A stretch of 64,000 nucleotides of DNA from Haliclystus octoradiatus (Eukaryota; Cnidaria; Staurozoa; Stauromedusae; Haliclystidae): NCBI GenBank assembly GCA_916610825.1, contig OU744446.1:33709436-33773435 (forward strand), in the 5' to 3' direction. Positions 12,727 through 23,321 of this stretch are shown in pieces. Each line of letters opens with the position of its first letter. Position 1 is the first letter of the stretch. Below the pieces are notes generated by a model that was not told where the DNA came from, ran no database searches, and saw nothing but the letters and a program-made list of their open reading frames with translations. Position numbers and translations under genes: made by a program.

Positions 12727-12980
12727 CCTCCCCAAGTTGATTTCCTTGGTTATCAACTAACAGCTACATGATTAATTATTTGGGTGATATCAATTATATA
12801 CAAAAACAAAAACATAAAAAAGGTTGGATATATTGTAAATTATAAGATCCAGACTAGAAATTAAAATCAGTTTTTAATGTTCATAGCGTTTAGTCTAGTT
12901 TTAATTTGTGTACTTCTTCGCAGGTTATTACTTATCTTCTGATGTCTCATTGTCTCTATCGGAAATTTCTGTTTGATCAT

Positions 12981-13960
12981 TCATATTAATATTTTTATCA
13001 TTAATTTCGATAATCTTAAATAACGTCTATTTCTCCAGTACAGTCTACCCGATGGCCGTTTCACGTGATAGTCCCTGTTTTTTCCAATCCCGATAGTTGT
13101 TCCTTGTTCGGTCCATCTTTTTGATTTTATGTCTTGTATCACAACACTGTCACCAATACATAATGATTTCAAATGAGCAATTCGATTATAATTAAATTTG
13201 CCTCTTATATAGTTGAATTAATTTGCTATCGGCGTCTTCTGCTTGCGTTTGCCAAACTTGTGCAAAAGCAGAATGATGCGCTGGAACTTTTGACCTCATA
13301 AGGTGGCCATATAATATTTGTGCTGGTGAACGTCCATCTTCACGCAGTGTGAGTCTAATTTCTAACAAACCATGCAAAAACTCTTCACAGTCAATGTCAC
13401 CATTGGGTTGTTTCGCAAAACAAGATATTTCACTACTTTTACTGCATTACTTTTTATAAAAATCTCCAAAAGACTTGGCATTAAATTGCGGACCTCCGTC
13501 TGTACGTATTTGAACTGGCACGCCAGTTAAAACGAAATATTTTCTAATAATTTTAATGACGTCAATAGCAGCAGGATCATTTTCCCATTCCGTTATAAAG
13601 GGAAATCCTGATAATCGGTTTACATAAACGAGATGAGTGTGGCCACCATGACTAAATAAATCTGCTGATACACTTTCAAATACTCGCGTTGGTTTGACAT
13701 CTTTCTTAAATTCTTCCCTTGGTAAGCTTGGTAATCTTGTTTGGCATGGTTCACATCTTTCTATAAGGTTTTTAATATCTGAGTTAATTCCAGGCCATTA
13801 AACAGCCTGTCTGGCCCGCCGCTTGGTTCGTTCAATACCTTGGTGTGATCCGTCTAATGTTTTACAAATTTCTTTTCTTAACTCTTACGGAATTGTTAAT
13901 CGGCAGCCAAATAAAATTAATCGATCATCGGTAGTTAAGTTCATTAAAAATATTTTGATA
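12981..13960 (-). pseudogene. gypsy integrase remnant
   Basis: Minus-strand pieces in order: HQGIERTKRRARQAV, stop, WPGINSD with CEPCQ (the HHCC zinc domain, about 13,870-13,740); SADLFSHGG and RTDGGPQFNAK with the first two catalytic Asp residues (about 13,690-13,480); then 13,377-13,192 and the C-terminal IGKNRDYHVKRPSGRLYWRN block (13,172-12,981). Confidence 0.8.
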
Positions 13961-14046
13961 AGGTTTTGAAGTTGTACTAATTTCTCCTCTCTCGATATCT
14001 GTAATTAAAGTTTTGTAAACAACATCATTCTTAGCACTATCTCTTA

Positions 14047-14460
14047 TTATGTCCAACTCTCTATCTGCACGGTGAATTTTATGTGTATTACCAGTGCCAC
14101 TGTCAGTATTATCGTCATTATCTTGATGTTAGCTGCTAAGGTCAATTTTAAAGTGGCTTGTTGTTGAAAGTGAACTATAGTGTCTTGTTCACGCCTGAGC
14201 TTATTTTCATCTGATGCTTTCAATGGTGCACGTGATAATGCGTCAGGTATGAAATGAGTTGTGCCTTTTTTCCAAGTAGTTGTGAAATGATAAGCAGCTA
14301 ATTGTAATTTATAACGTAAAAGTCTAGCATTTGTAACTTGATCTAATGTGTAATTATTCATGATGGGTATTAATGGTCTATGGTCGGTAATAACAATGAA
14401 TACGGGCAATCCACTTAAGTATAAATGACATTTTTTATTGCCCACGCTATAGCAAGGCAT
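14047..14460 (-). pseudogene. gypsy RNase H fragment
   Basis: Another frame carries VITDHRPLIPIMN and THFIPDALSRAP, the connection/RNase H C-terminal motifs of gypsy polymerases. Followed by a linker toward integrase. Confidence 0.8.
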
Positions 14461-15410
14461 TCAAGCTCGATAGTGGCGTAGCAGGTTTCAGCATCTTTTA
14501 AAAATCGTGACCCGCATTGCATCACACGCCAAATATCATTTTGTTTTTGTAGCAATACATACCCCAATCCACCAAGTCGAGAAGCGTCAGTTTCTAAAAT
14601 TGTCTCTGCGTTTGGATCGAATCCAGCCAAGATAAGAGTTGATGTTAATACGTCTTTCAGATCATTGAAAGCTCTTGTATGACTTTCATTCCAGGAGAAT
14701 TCAAACGATGGTTTGCGTAGTTCTCGTAGAGGGCTGGCCAAGCTACTGATCCGTGGTGTAAATTGACCAAATTGATTCCCTAAACCCATAAATGACCGTA
14801 ATTCCGTGCGAGTATTAGGTTGTGGAGATAATCTAATTGCATCCGTTTTACGTGGATCCGCTGTAATTCCAGATTGTGACAAAATATATCCAGCAAATTT
14901 AACCTTTTCCTCAGCAAAATTAAATTTTTCTGGATTCAGTGTTATATTATGTGTTCGACAGCGTTCTAAATTACTAATGATTCTTATCACATGCTCTTGA
15001 AAATTATTATCATCTGCGAGAATATCGTCAACAATTTTGTGGACGTTTTGAAGACCGGAAAGGGTAATATCACCCCTCAAATTATAGGCGTCACCTGAAG
15101 CTATAAATACCATTGGTGAATGTAAATGTATATATCTACCCTATGGGGTGATAAAACAAGTTAAATCTTGTGACTTTTCATCAAGTAGTAATTGCCAATA
15201 CCCATGTTAGGCATCCATTGTACTGAAATATTTTGAACCACGTAAGACAGCAGTGATAACGTCTTTTGGCGTGGCCATTGGATGTACTGGTCTTCTCATC
15301 TGGTCATTTAAATGTTTTAAATCCACACACAAACGTAATTTTCCATCAGGTTTAGGTACCACAACTAAAGGGTGGCACCAATCGATTGGTCTATCGCCGA
15401 CACTCCCCAT
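14415..15410 (-). pseudogene. gypsy reverse transcriptase and RNase H start
   Basis: After a frame change near 15,400, the block HPLVVVPKPDGKLRLCVDLK is followed by stops at about 15,207 and 15,140. The frame reopens at 15,113 with the catalytic motif IVDDIL (in place of YVDDIL), then the RNase H entry ETDASRLGGLGYVLLQ. Degenerate but clearly Ty3/gypsy. Confidence 0.85.
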
Positions 15411-16735
15411 ACCTTCTTTTGAACTAGTTCGTCTATCATCTTTTTAATATTTTCCCGTTGTGCATACGGTATCGGGCGTGCATTGTAAATTGCATATGGT
15501 TTTGCATCATCTTTTAATTGGATAGACATTGGCTCGCAGTTCATTACTTTTAATTCTGTTTCTGAGGAAAATACATCCTTACATGTCTCCATTAAATTAT
15601 TTTTAATTTGTAAAATTTCACTTTGTGTTGGATTTTCAGGGTATTTTTCAGCATTGCCATGACAATAAATGTCAACATCTAGTTTTGAATCAGCTTGGCT
15701 CGTATTCGCAGAAATCGTAATCCCACTTTGTCTTATTGTTGTGTCGTCAGTAGTAGTTGACTTCAAGCGGCATATCTTGGAAAAATGATTTAATTTGTTG
15801 CAATTAGTATATGTCTTTCCTTTTGCAGGACATTCCTTTCCTTCATAATGGTAGTATCCACAATTAGAACATCTCTCTATATTTGGCTTTTCTGTCTTTG
15901 GTCTTTCACTGTGTACTTTCATGCGCGATATCGTGGACTCCAATGACTGCATTGTATTTCGACAGATATTCACTTTCTCTTCATTGCGACATATTTTAAG
16001 GGTCTCTGTCAATGTTGGATGTGGTGTCTTGGCTAACAGTTTTTGCCTAGTATCATCGTCTCTTATCCCCACTGTTATCAAGGTTGCCATCCAGTCATCC
16101 AAGGTCATATATTTCAATGCAGCGTCGGTTGCTTTGAAGCAAAGAGCAGTATAGAAATCGTCAAATGCTTCATTATCTTCTTGACGATGTTGTATAACGT
16201 TTAATCTGTCTAATGCCAAATTTATTTTGCTTTTCAGGTAGGTTTCAATTTTTTGAATAATGATAGTTAAATGTAATGTATTATCATTATCAGTAATGTC
16301 CATAGAATAGGCTATTTTTTCTAATAAAGATGGAGAACAAAAGCTTTTAAATGTTGCAACCTGTTGCCCACGACTTTGGCAAGATATATCCATCACTGTT
16401 GCTAAATTATCCCAGGCTTTTCTCCATTGAATGAATTGTTGGTGCTTTATATCATTCTCCAACATTGGTGGCTGCTTGGCTGTTATTCTTGACCCAAGCG
16501 AAGGGCGTTGTCCTTATGGCACTTCATTATTGTCTTCCTGCTGTACATTTTCTGTTTTCAGTGTTAAATGTTGGAGAAGAACATTGAATTGTTGTTGCTG
16601 CTGGTACTGCTGTTGGACCATCATTTTCATTAAATTAGCAATGGAGTCAGCTTTTCCTTCAGCGTCATCACTACTGCTGCCGAGCTGGATTCCTTCAATC
16701 TGTCGATGAAATTCCACCTTAGTTGGTTTTGCCAT
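15365..16735 (-). pseudogene. gypsy gag with zinc knuckle, running into reverse transcriptase
   Basis: Reading starts at MAKPTKVEFHRQ (16,735), meets one in-frame TAA at 16,514-16,516, then is open from 16,465 to 15,365. It encodes a helical gag, then a CCHC knuckle (CSNCGYYHYEGKEC) and a second knuckle whose first Cys is lost. It continues directly into the N-terminal reverse transcriptase block (RPIPYAQRENIKKMIDEL). No DSG/DTG aspartic-protease motif lies between, so the protease appears to have been deleted. Confidence 0.8.
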
Positions 16736-16854
16736 GATAAACCACGTATAGAGATTTTGCTATATATTCATAAAAGCATAGATAAAGGCTGTACAATTTA
16801 TCACTAATTAGACATATAAAACATATAAAATTCATTTAAATATATCGGTTTAAA

Positions 16855-16869
16855 ATATCAACTGCGCCA
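16855..16869 (-). promoter_or_regulatory. gypsy tRNA primer-binding site
   Basis: On the minus strand TGGCGCAGTTGATAT starts immediately after the LTR terminal CA. The leading TGG is complementary to a tRNA 3' CCA end. Confidence 0.75.
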
Positions 16870-16962
16870 TGTTATGATCTCTCGTGATCTCAACTTCAAC
16901 TGACTTTCTTTAACATAAATAATCTACTTACATGTCATTCACAGCGTGACTGTTACATCATT
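16870..16962 (-). repeat. gypsy 5' LTR, interrupted
   Basis: Matches the 3' LTR with a few substitutions and a small gap. The last five bases (TTACA with a duplicated TT) are displaced to 17,192-17,196 by the insertion at 16,963-17,191. Confidence 0.9.
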
Positions 16963-17191
16963 CCCCTGCGAAAAAAATCCATGAGTTCATGAACAGTTCA
17001 TGAACATTTTTTTGTTGGTTCATGAATAGTTCATGGACAGTTCATGAACAGTCACAAAGAGTTCATGAACAATTCATGAACTGGTTCATGAACTGGTTCA
17101 TGAACGTGAAATTGCCCAAAAGTTAATGAACAGTTCATGAGCTTTTGGGCAACTTCACATTCATGAACTCATGATCTTCTTTTCACAGGGG
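16963..17191. mobile_element. 229-bp palindrome-rich element inside the gypsy 5' LTR
   Basis: Begins CCCCTGCGAAAAAAATCC and ends CTTTTCACAGGGG, with GTTCATGAAC palindromes between. Comparison with the uninterrupted 3' LTR shows that only a TT dinucleotide was duplicated. This is the cleanest evidence for a 2-bp target duplication. Confidence 0.88.
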
Positions 17192-17196
17192 TTACA

Positions 17197-17241
17197 CCCC
17201 TCCTTCTGTATTTCTGTCGTTTCTAAATATTCGGTATCCTT
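17197..17241 (-). pseudogene. LINE ORF2 endonuclease, part 2
   Basis: Short minus-strand piece carrying the GYRIFRNDR motif between two insertions. The CCCCT at 17,197-17,201 is also the right target duplication of the gypsy element. Confidence 0.65.
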
Positions 17242-17469
17242 CCCCTGTGAAAAACAGTTCAGGAGTTGATGACCAGTTCATGAACAGTTCATGAACATTA
17301 AATGGCTCAAATTTCCCTGATTTGTTCATGAACTGTTCATGAACTGTTCATGAACAATTCATGAACCATCACAGACAGTTCATGAACAGTTCATGAACAG
17401 TTCATGAAAATTTGGGGCCATTTATCGTTCATGAACGGTTCATGAACTCCTGAACTGTTTTCGCAGGGG
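17242..17469. mobile_element. 228-bp palindrome-rich element inside LINE ORF2
   Basis: Starts CCCCTGTGAAAAACAGTTCA, ends mirror-like with GAACTGTTTTCGCAGGGG, filled with GTTCATGAAC palindromes. Flanked by TT on both sides. The LINE frame is open on both sides, and removing the element with one TT copy restores frame continuity, which supports exact borders. Confidence 0.85.
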
Positions 17470-17643
17470 TTCTATTGAAACTATGTCATTTGCTCCCGTG
17501 TGAGTTTCTATTACAACATCGGCATTGATAACTTCTATTATCTCTATTAGACTTTGGAATTTAGACTTTAGTCCTCTAGTATTAGCTTGATATACTTTCA
17601 TGTTATTCAATGTCGTTTCTATGGTTTTTCTTCTTCTTTTCAT
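17470..17643 (-). pseudogene. LINE ORF2 start, endonuclease domain part 1
   Basis: Minus-strand NMKVYQANTRGLKSKFQSLI and the ADVV-ETHT motif match the opening strands and metal-binding Glu of LINE exonuclease/endonuclease/phosphatase domains. The frame stops at the 17,242-17,469 element and resumes beyond it at 17,241-17,197 (GYRIFRNDR motif). Confidence 0.7.
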
Positions 17644-17659
17644 TTTATTATAATTTTTA

Positions 17660-18557
17660 TCACATTCCGGTGATATTGTGGTTTTTGGGTTTTGTCATTG
17701 ACTGTTCGGTACATTGGGTACATCGGACCTTGCCAATTGTTAACACTACTAAGATTCTGGGGATGCCTGATCTCTGTTTTGAACGATTCCATTCTAAACG
17801 TATTTGCTCTTTCAGTTTCCTTACAAGCATCTCAGTTTGCATTTTATACCTTTGCTCCTGCATTGCTTCCCATTCTTGCTGTCTGATTTCAAATGGATGC
17901 TGAAATTTATCTTCTTGCACTTTTGTAATTGACTGTGACGTATCTGCCTCATGTATGTGGTTTCTATAACTTGAGAGCGGTTCTTTGTTCTTCCTCAATG
18001 CATGCGAGCATGTAACATATTTTCATTTTCTTGTTCGCCTCGATTCTCTGTGGCTGTGTCTAGGCGGTGGATAAATCTACAACTATCTCCATACCTGCAG
18101 TTTCCTTTTTCGTTCCACTTGCATATTAACATTTCATCATGCATGAATTGGCATGTTGATTTGTTGCATTTACTTCCTGTAAGGAAATACCTGCAAATAA
18201 CTGAGTGTCTGTACTTGCATCCATCAGAAAATCTGCATGACTGATTCTTTGCAAAGTATAGACATATTCTGTCATCTGATGCATTTCTTATTTGTAATGT
18301 ATCTGCTGTTTCTGGGAATTGTCTTATTATTTCCTTTGACTTGATTAGTTTAATTTCTAGTTTTCTGTTTATATCAGTCATTTCTTGCACTTTCTGTTTC
18401 CTCGTTTTGTTTTCCCATGTAAGTGCTGATTTTTCAAGTATATTCTTTTCCACCAGATCTTGATACTGCTTTAATTCAGTTCTTATCTTTTCATTAGTCT
18501 TTTGATATTTATTTTTCTTTTCTTGCAAGTTTTTAATTTTCGACACTGTTGGTTCTA
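17660..18557 (-). pseudogene. LINE ORF1 remnant with coiled coil and three CCCH zinc fingers
   Basis: The frame 18,546-17,995 encodes a Lys/Glu-rich coiled coil, then three CCCH fingers: C-x8-C-x5-C-x3-H (CLYFAKNQSC to RH), C-x8-C-x4-C-x3-H (CRYFLTGSKC to MH) and C-x7-C-x5-C-x3-H (CKWNEKGNC to IH). A frameshift near 17,997 leads to a charged tail (17,998-17,660) that ends just ahead of the ORF2 endonuclease. CCCH fingers bind RNA, which fits an ORF1 nucleic-acid-binding role. Confidence 0.62.
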
Positions 18558-19024
18558 CAGTCGAACTCGGTTAATATCCCACCTCGCTTAATATCCCCAT
18601 AATTCAAAAACCACTTTCTGTTTCTATACAAACTCAACTAATTTAAATCGCTTAATATCCCCTCGGTTAATATCCCATCTTGCTTAATATCCCGCTTTTT
18701 CAAACCCGTGTTGTTATATTTCGAACTCGTTTAATGTCCCGTTTCTTTGAATTTAAAGCAAATGATAGTCGTTTCATTGTTAGCGTTTACCTTTCTTGTG
18801 AAAATTATCATCACTTTGAACTTGATATCGGACATGACATCGACAACATTGATTGTTTTAAATATTTTACATATTTTGATTGAATAGCATTTGTTAACAA
18901 TGAACGGAATTCCTTTGTTTTGACGAATTTCTTTTGTTTTTTCTCAAATCGGATAATATCCCACCTCGGATAATGTCCCGCTTTTTGCTTGCACGGAAGG
19001 GGGGATATTAACCGAGTTCGACTG
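18558..19024. mobile_element. pogo/Tigger-like MITE
   Basis: 467-bp element with terminal inverted repeats beginning CAGTCGAACTCGGTTAATAT and a TA target duplication at 18,556-18,557 and 19,025-19,026. TIR sequence and TA duplication fit the Tc1/mariner-pogo superfamily. Internal TTAATATCCC blocks repeat the TIR. It encodes no transposase and interrupts the LINE ORF1 coding frame. Confidence 0.88.
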
Positions 19025-19470
19025 TATTTCCTTTTCAAGAGCTGCTGGATCAAAGTCCACTGCTATGACTTTATCTTCATTGTTGTTGACTGCTTCCCTT
19101 ACCTTTTTCATAAGTAAACAAAATAGATCAATATTTTCCTCTGTGTCATTCATTGATTTTTGAACATAATTACTCCTTTTTTTATGTCTTTAATTTAGAA
19201 TTTAGAACATTTACTTGCTTAGTTAAGTCTTGGATTTCTCTTGATTTACAGTCAACATTTTCTTGTTAAATTTTAATTCGGCTCTCTAAATCCAGTTGCA
19301 TTTCCAGTGTTCTTTTCTAGCTTTGTTATTTTATCAAGCAGTCTTAGTATTCTTTCTTCTTGTAACTTATGCTCACTTGCTAGGCTATCATATCTCATGT
19401 TTCTAATGTTTTCATTTACATTGCTGTTTCCTATATCACATCCTTCATATTGATCTAATATGGTCTTAGT
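19025..19470 (-). pseudogene. LINE ORF1 remnant, coiled-coil segment
   Basis: Minus-strand fragments LQEERILRLLDKITKLEK (about 19,310-19,380) and LTKQVNVLNSKLK (about 19,195-19,235) have heptad-like Leu/Ile spacing typical of an ORF1 coiled coil. They are followed by DLFCLLMKKVREAVNNNED (19,053-19,153). Frameshifts and stops break the segment, and the reading frame is cut at 19,025 by the MITE. Confidence 0.5.
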
Positions 19471-19474
19471 TGTC

Positions 19475-19932
19475 TCAGTCGTTACTGGAAAAAGTACAGG
19501 TAATGTGATAATTTGACATGTCTCTAGGCTCGTGATGTGATGTGCTGTCGATCTCAGGCGTTGAGCCTAAATTCAACTCAGACAATACTATAGGCTTAAT
19601 AAACACCATATTTTCCATCCAGATCCATTTACATTGCAAATTATTTGTGTTATTGCCAGCTGCTATAGCATCAGCAGCTGCTGACTTTAATTTCCTCCTC
19701 CTTAAATTGTGTCTCAAATCTCTCCATTTTGATTTTACAAAACTATGCTTGTCTGATAGAACTATTCTTGCTGCAATAGTTTTCCAAGCTGTATCCTGTG
19801 GATGCTTGTTAATGTAAAGTGCATCTTGGGGATTTCATACCACTGTATGTTCATAAAGGCCTACCCTCTCAATCAAATCTATCATTACATCTTTATTCCA
19901 GTGGAAGTTTTCTTCTTCTAAGTCAACCATCG
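19475..19932 (-). pseudogene. MADF/Myb-SANT-like DNA-binding domain remnant, probable LINE ORF1 start
   Basis: Minus-strand translation from the ATG at 19,930 runs MVDLEEENFHWNKDVMIDLI, then one in-frame TGA, then residues resembling a MADF domain: a paired-helix core with NKHPQDTAWKTIAARI and KSKWRDLRHNLRRRK. The spacing of the tryptophans and the basic LR-x-x-LRRRK end are MADF-like. A +1 shift near 19,485 leads into a coiled-coil-like segment. Its position directly ahead of the coiled-coil and CCCH segments on the same strand suggests it is the N-terminus of the LINE ORF1 protein. A captured host exon is the alternative. Confidence 0.5.
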
Positions 19933-20200
19933 CAGAATGCAAAACTGTAAACAAGGCTCTAAACTATATCCTCTGAACAATGCTTCAAACAAAGTACAAA
20001 CTGTAGATTGAGAATTATGAGGCTAAAAGTACACAAAAGTAACATATAGGCTTCAAATAGAAAGAATTATCTTAATAGTTTTCAAAAAGACTAAAAAACA
20101 ACATAATTCAAGGTAACAACATAAGTGGCTAAATTATATAAATCGTAAAAATATTTACGAAAAACTTTTCACACAGCCGCCATCTTGCGCGCCAAAACGT

Positions 20201-21531
20201 TGTTGCCTTAGAATTTAAGCAAGAGTTTGTTGACACAGTTTCCCTTTTACGGCGTATTAAATTTTACACGAAAAAGTACCATATTATTTATTAATTATTC
20301 AAGTTGCAAAAGCCTGACATAAATTTTGCTATAAATTGACTTGTTTACAAATATTTTGCGGATGACTGTTGTTTGAATGAAATGTGCGTTTTAGATTTCT
20401 GAGTGTGAAATTATTGCACGTTTTAACGTCATTTTGACCCGATTGCGCGGTTGCGGAAAGGTTCTCTCAAAATGCGCGGGAAGATCTTCCCCGATTCATA
20501 CATAAAATGCAGACTGGAGTAGGAGGACATGATATTATTATTCATATTAAATACCATTAAACCATGTCCAGCTATTTTCTATCAAACATTTACAAGTTTC
20601 AAGTACTTTGTACTAGGTCTTAGACTGTTGATAGCACAAAGAGATGTGTAATAAAATAGCCACATAGCGTTTACATAAAGTTACGATTACGACTGATAAA
20701 GCAAAGTGCTTGTGTTGTTTTTTCTTGCTTAGAAAGATTTCTCTTTGCTGTGTAAATGGTCACAATTCTACAGTATTCAATTGTCATGCCAACTACAATA
20801 CTTCTGTAAATTAATATAATTATATACAAATACTATCTTCCAAATATAGTAATTAAGCAAAACTTGATTTCAAAACACAATATCCTTCGCTAAACCTAAA
20901 GTTTCTGATTGAAAGATTTTCGTAGCACTCGCGTGACCATAAAATACATGATAATAATGGCGTGACAAATCCAAAATGGCGCTATTTGGTGGTGGATCGC
21001 TTCGAGATTCGAGAAGTTTTCTTCCATAAACGTAATCTGAGAGGTCTAAAAACATGCCACGATGTTGGTTATTTAATAATAGATGTAATTTGTTGCTTAA
21101 GTCAATTATTTTTCACATACCTTTCTCTATCTTTCTTATTGTAACGCTAGAATTATGTATTATTGCCCGAACTACAGAATTGGCCGATTCTAATGAAATA
21201 GATCTGGCTGGCTCGGTGATTTGGCAAAATGGCCAGAAGCACAGAACTTTTTCCGGCCAGCAGAAGATTCGGTGCATCCCTAGAAAATGTTCATGAAAAC
21301 CACACTATTCGACGTTGATGACAGTTCTGCAAAGTTGTTATGACACTTTTGACTTTCTACAAACGCGTCAGTGTTTTCGGAAAGGTGGGTTGTTCACACC
21401 AACTAAAATTCCAAAATGTAAACACGATTTTGATACCATAGCGGTCAGGATTGCCAGAGATTGTTTAATGTTCATTAAGTTGGTATGAACCGATGATTAA
21501 CTCATCAAAGCTTTTTTACTATGCATCTTAC
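20201..21531. other. Intron 7 remainder with a hAT terminus near 21,282
   Basis: Mostly unique AT-rich DNA. At about 21,267-21,283 the sequence ATTCGGTGCATCCCTA is the reverse complement of the common hAT end TAGGGATGCACCGAAT, with a GC-richer subterminal part just inside it (from about 21,180). The opposite end was not found, so the copy is probably truncated. Confidence 0.5.
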
Positions 21532-21645
21532 CTCTGTAGAACCAGTAAAAGCAAGTTTATCAACATTCATGTGACCACTGATTGCAGCACCAGCTGTAGG
21601 GCCATACCCTGGTACAACATTCACAACACCAGCAGGAAAACCAGC
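21532..21645 (-). CDS. Aldh1a: Aldh1a coding exon 7
   Basis: Thirty-eight codons, [20 protein letters not shown] to AFTGSTE. Contains the Rossmann-like NAD-binding motif FTGSTE. TTCAAG acceptor, GTAAGA donor. Downstream lies the gene's largest intron (13.9 kb), filled by nested retroelements. Confidence 0.95.
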
Positions 21646-21764
21646 CTTGAACAAACAAACAAAAAATTATTGAATGCTCTTCCTTCCACTTTTCAGCTAA
21701 CTAACTAAAGCAAACTGAAATGTTATTGCATTTTATAGTACAACGATCTGAGCATCGAGAGTAG

Positions 21765-22190
21765 AGATGGGGGAATCTCAAACGAACCCAAATCCGACTA
21801 GATCCAATCCAATTGACATCGTTTTTCGAATTGGATTCGGATTGACTTTCAGCTTTTGAATTAGATTGGATCAGCCTGACATTTTTCTGTCGGATTACTT
21901 TGGATTTTGTAAATATTTTTACACTGTTTTTGCAGTTTTTGTTGTTTTCAACAGCATTTGTCACTAGATTAAATCAAACAATGTCTTGTAATTATGATGA
22001 TTAAAAAACTGTTAATGTCAATATTAGTACTGTCAATAACAATCAAATTGTAACATTAAACATTTTTTTAAATTTGGGATTTTTTCAGATTTGGGATAAA
22101 AAATTTCGGATCAGATCGGATTATTTTTTAGTCTTGAAAATTTGGATCAGATAGGATTTGCATTCAGATAGTTTGTACCTGACACCTGTG
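21765..22190. mobile_element. hAT-like remnant related to the 2,988 element
   Basis: Starts TAGAGATGGGGGAATCTC, contains several AATCCGA/GGATCAGAT blocks, and ends near GTACCTGACACCTGTG. Sequence style and termini match the 2,988-7,279 element, but no clean 8-bp duplication was seen. Confidence 0.5.
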
Positions 22191-22329
22191 GTCAATTTTC
22201 GGCAAATCCTATCCACGCAAACCTGATTGAGATTATCCTAATTGAGAGCCTCTTTTATAATTGAAGAAAGTACTGCTATAAGTTACAATAGGCAAACGTT
22301 TAAATATTCTCCTAAGGAAAATAGTTTGT

Positions 22330-22525
22330 GAATTCATGAACGGTTTTTAAATTGTTTTTGAACGTTAAATAACCCAATTCTGAAGAACATGCTCATGAAC
22401 TTTTCATAGCAATAGTTCATGAACTGTTCATAAAAAGCTCATGCAAAAGCAGGAAAAGTTCATGAACAATGTCATCAAAATTCTTGACTATACATGAAGG
22501 CATGACTCGTTTTTGGAGGGGGTGA
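22330..22525. repeat. Decayed GTTCATGAAC-family copy
   Basis: Scattered TTCATGAAC-like motifs ending with CTCGTTTTTGGAGGGGG, a decayed right terminus of the CCCCTGCG-ended family. In Aldh1a intron 6. Confidence 0.5.
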
Positions 22526-23192
22526 ATCAACCAGGATAAAAGCTCATGCTGTCTGGATGGAGAGCCAAATCAGTTTCAATCAATGCAAAATTATTGCATA
22601 ATAGTGGATAGATGAATTCCTCTTGTAACATTTTATTGCAGATTTACCCATTAATAAATGTAATGGAAAAGTCAAGCTAGATTAACTAGTGTTAACAACA
22701 TTCTCTTTGTTGTTATGAATTGTAAAAAAACCATGACATACTTGATTTAAGTAAATAAATAAAGCATAAAACATTGAGACAAAACACAACCAAATGAAGA
22801 AATTCTCTTATATATTTCTTTTGATATTATCTTTCTTCTGATATTTAGTAATGAAATGTTCTTTAATGTATGAGTTTTAATAAATTTACTATTCTTGATT
22901 TGGCTTCTTCTCTCTTTACAAAAACGCAATATTTTCCCCTCTACAGGACAGGAAGAATTTACACAATAAACCTTACAATTATAAACAACAGAATTATTAG
23001 ACCTTATAAAATACCACTTTCAATACACCATTAACAATAAACCATACAATTACAAAACAACAGAACCATTAAACCTGAATATAACACTTGACAAAACGCA
23101 AATAATCTGAACACAAATAAATGTTTAAACTTTCAACAACTAGAATCATGACATCCTGGAATAATTGAATATTTATATGAGTGAATACAAAC
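22526..23192. other. Aldh1a intron 6 remainder
   Basis: AT-rich DNA, including a duplicated block near 22,960 and 23,030 (AATAAACC-TACAATTA-AAACAACAGAA). No coding or RNA signal. Confidence 0.4.
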
Positions 23193-23321
23193 CTCTTTGA
23201 ATAGCGCTGCGAGGTATAAAGCCGTCAGTGGTGTCTGTTCAGCAGGCTTAAGTACAACACTATTTCCACATGCAAGTGCGGGACCAAGTTTCCATGATGC
23301 CATTCCAATTGGGTAGTTCCA
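23193..23321 (-). CDS. Aldh1a: Aldh1a coding exon 6
   Basis: Forty-three codons, [20 protein letters not shown] to LFKE. Carries the oxyanion-hole Asn (WN) and the NAD-ribose-contacting Lys in [19 protein letters not shown] acceptor, GTTTGT donor, phase 0. Confidence 0.95.

Larger units (their letters stand above)
12629..17196 (-). mobile_element. Ty3/gypsy LTR retrotransposon, degenerate
   Basis: Minus-strand element with roughly 98-bp LTRs (TG...CA). Flanking 5-bp duplications CCCCT lie at 12,624-12,628 and 17,197-17,201. A TGGCGCAGTT primer-binding site abuts the 5' LTR and a GGGGAGG polypurine tract abuts the 3' LTR. Internal order is gag, reverse transcriptase, RNase H, integrase. Stops, frameshifts and a missing protease show it is dead. 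A palindrome-rich element was later inserted in its 5' LTR. Confidence 0.92.
9290..20200 (-). mobile_element. Degenerate non-LTR retrotransposon (LINE) split by later insertions
   Basis: On the minus strand, ORF1 remnants (19,930-17,660) are followed by an ORF2 with an apurinic-type endonuclease (17,643-12,243) and a reverse transcriptase (about 11,400-9,400). An A-rich tail (T-rich on plus, about 9,300-9,365) marks the 3' end. The copy is interrupted by a gypsy element at 12,629-17,196, a MITE at 18,558-19,024 and palindrome-rich elements at 10,285-10,499 and 17,242-17,469, and it carries stops and frameshifts. Outer limits are approximate; the 5' limit near 20,200 is a guess from where coding signal fades. 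Confidence 0.75.

Noticed and set aside
15365-16465. 366-residue minus-strand ORF as a host zinc-finger gene
   Set aside because: It lies between two LTRs with PBS and polypurine tract and has gag, zinc knuckle and RT blocks, so it is the gypsy element.
18680-18883. ORF inside the 467-bp MITE as a transposase fragment
   Set aside because: No transposase motif; composition follows the element's repeats.
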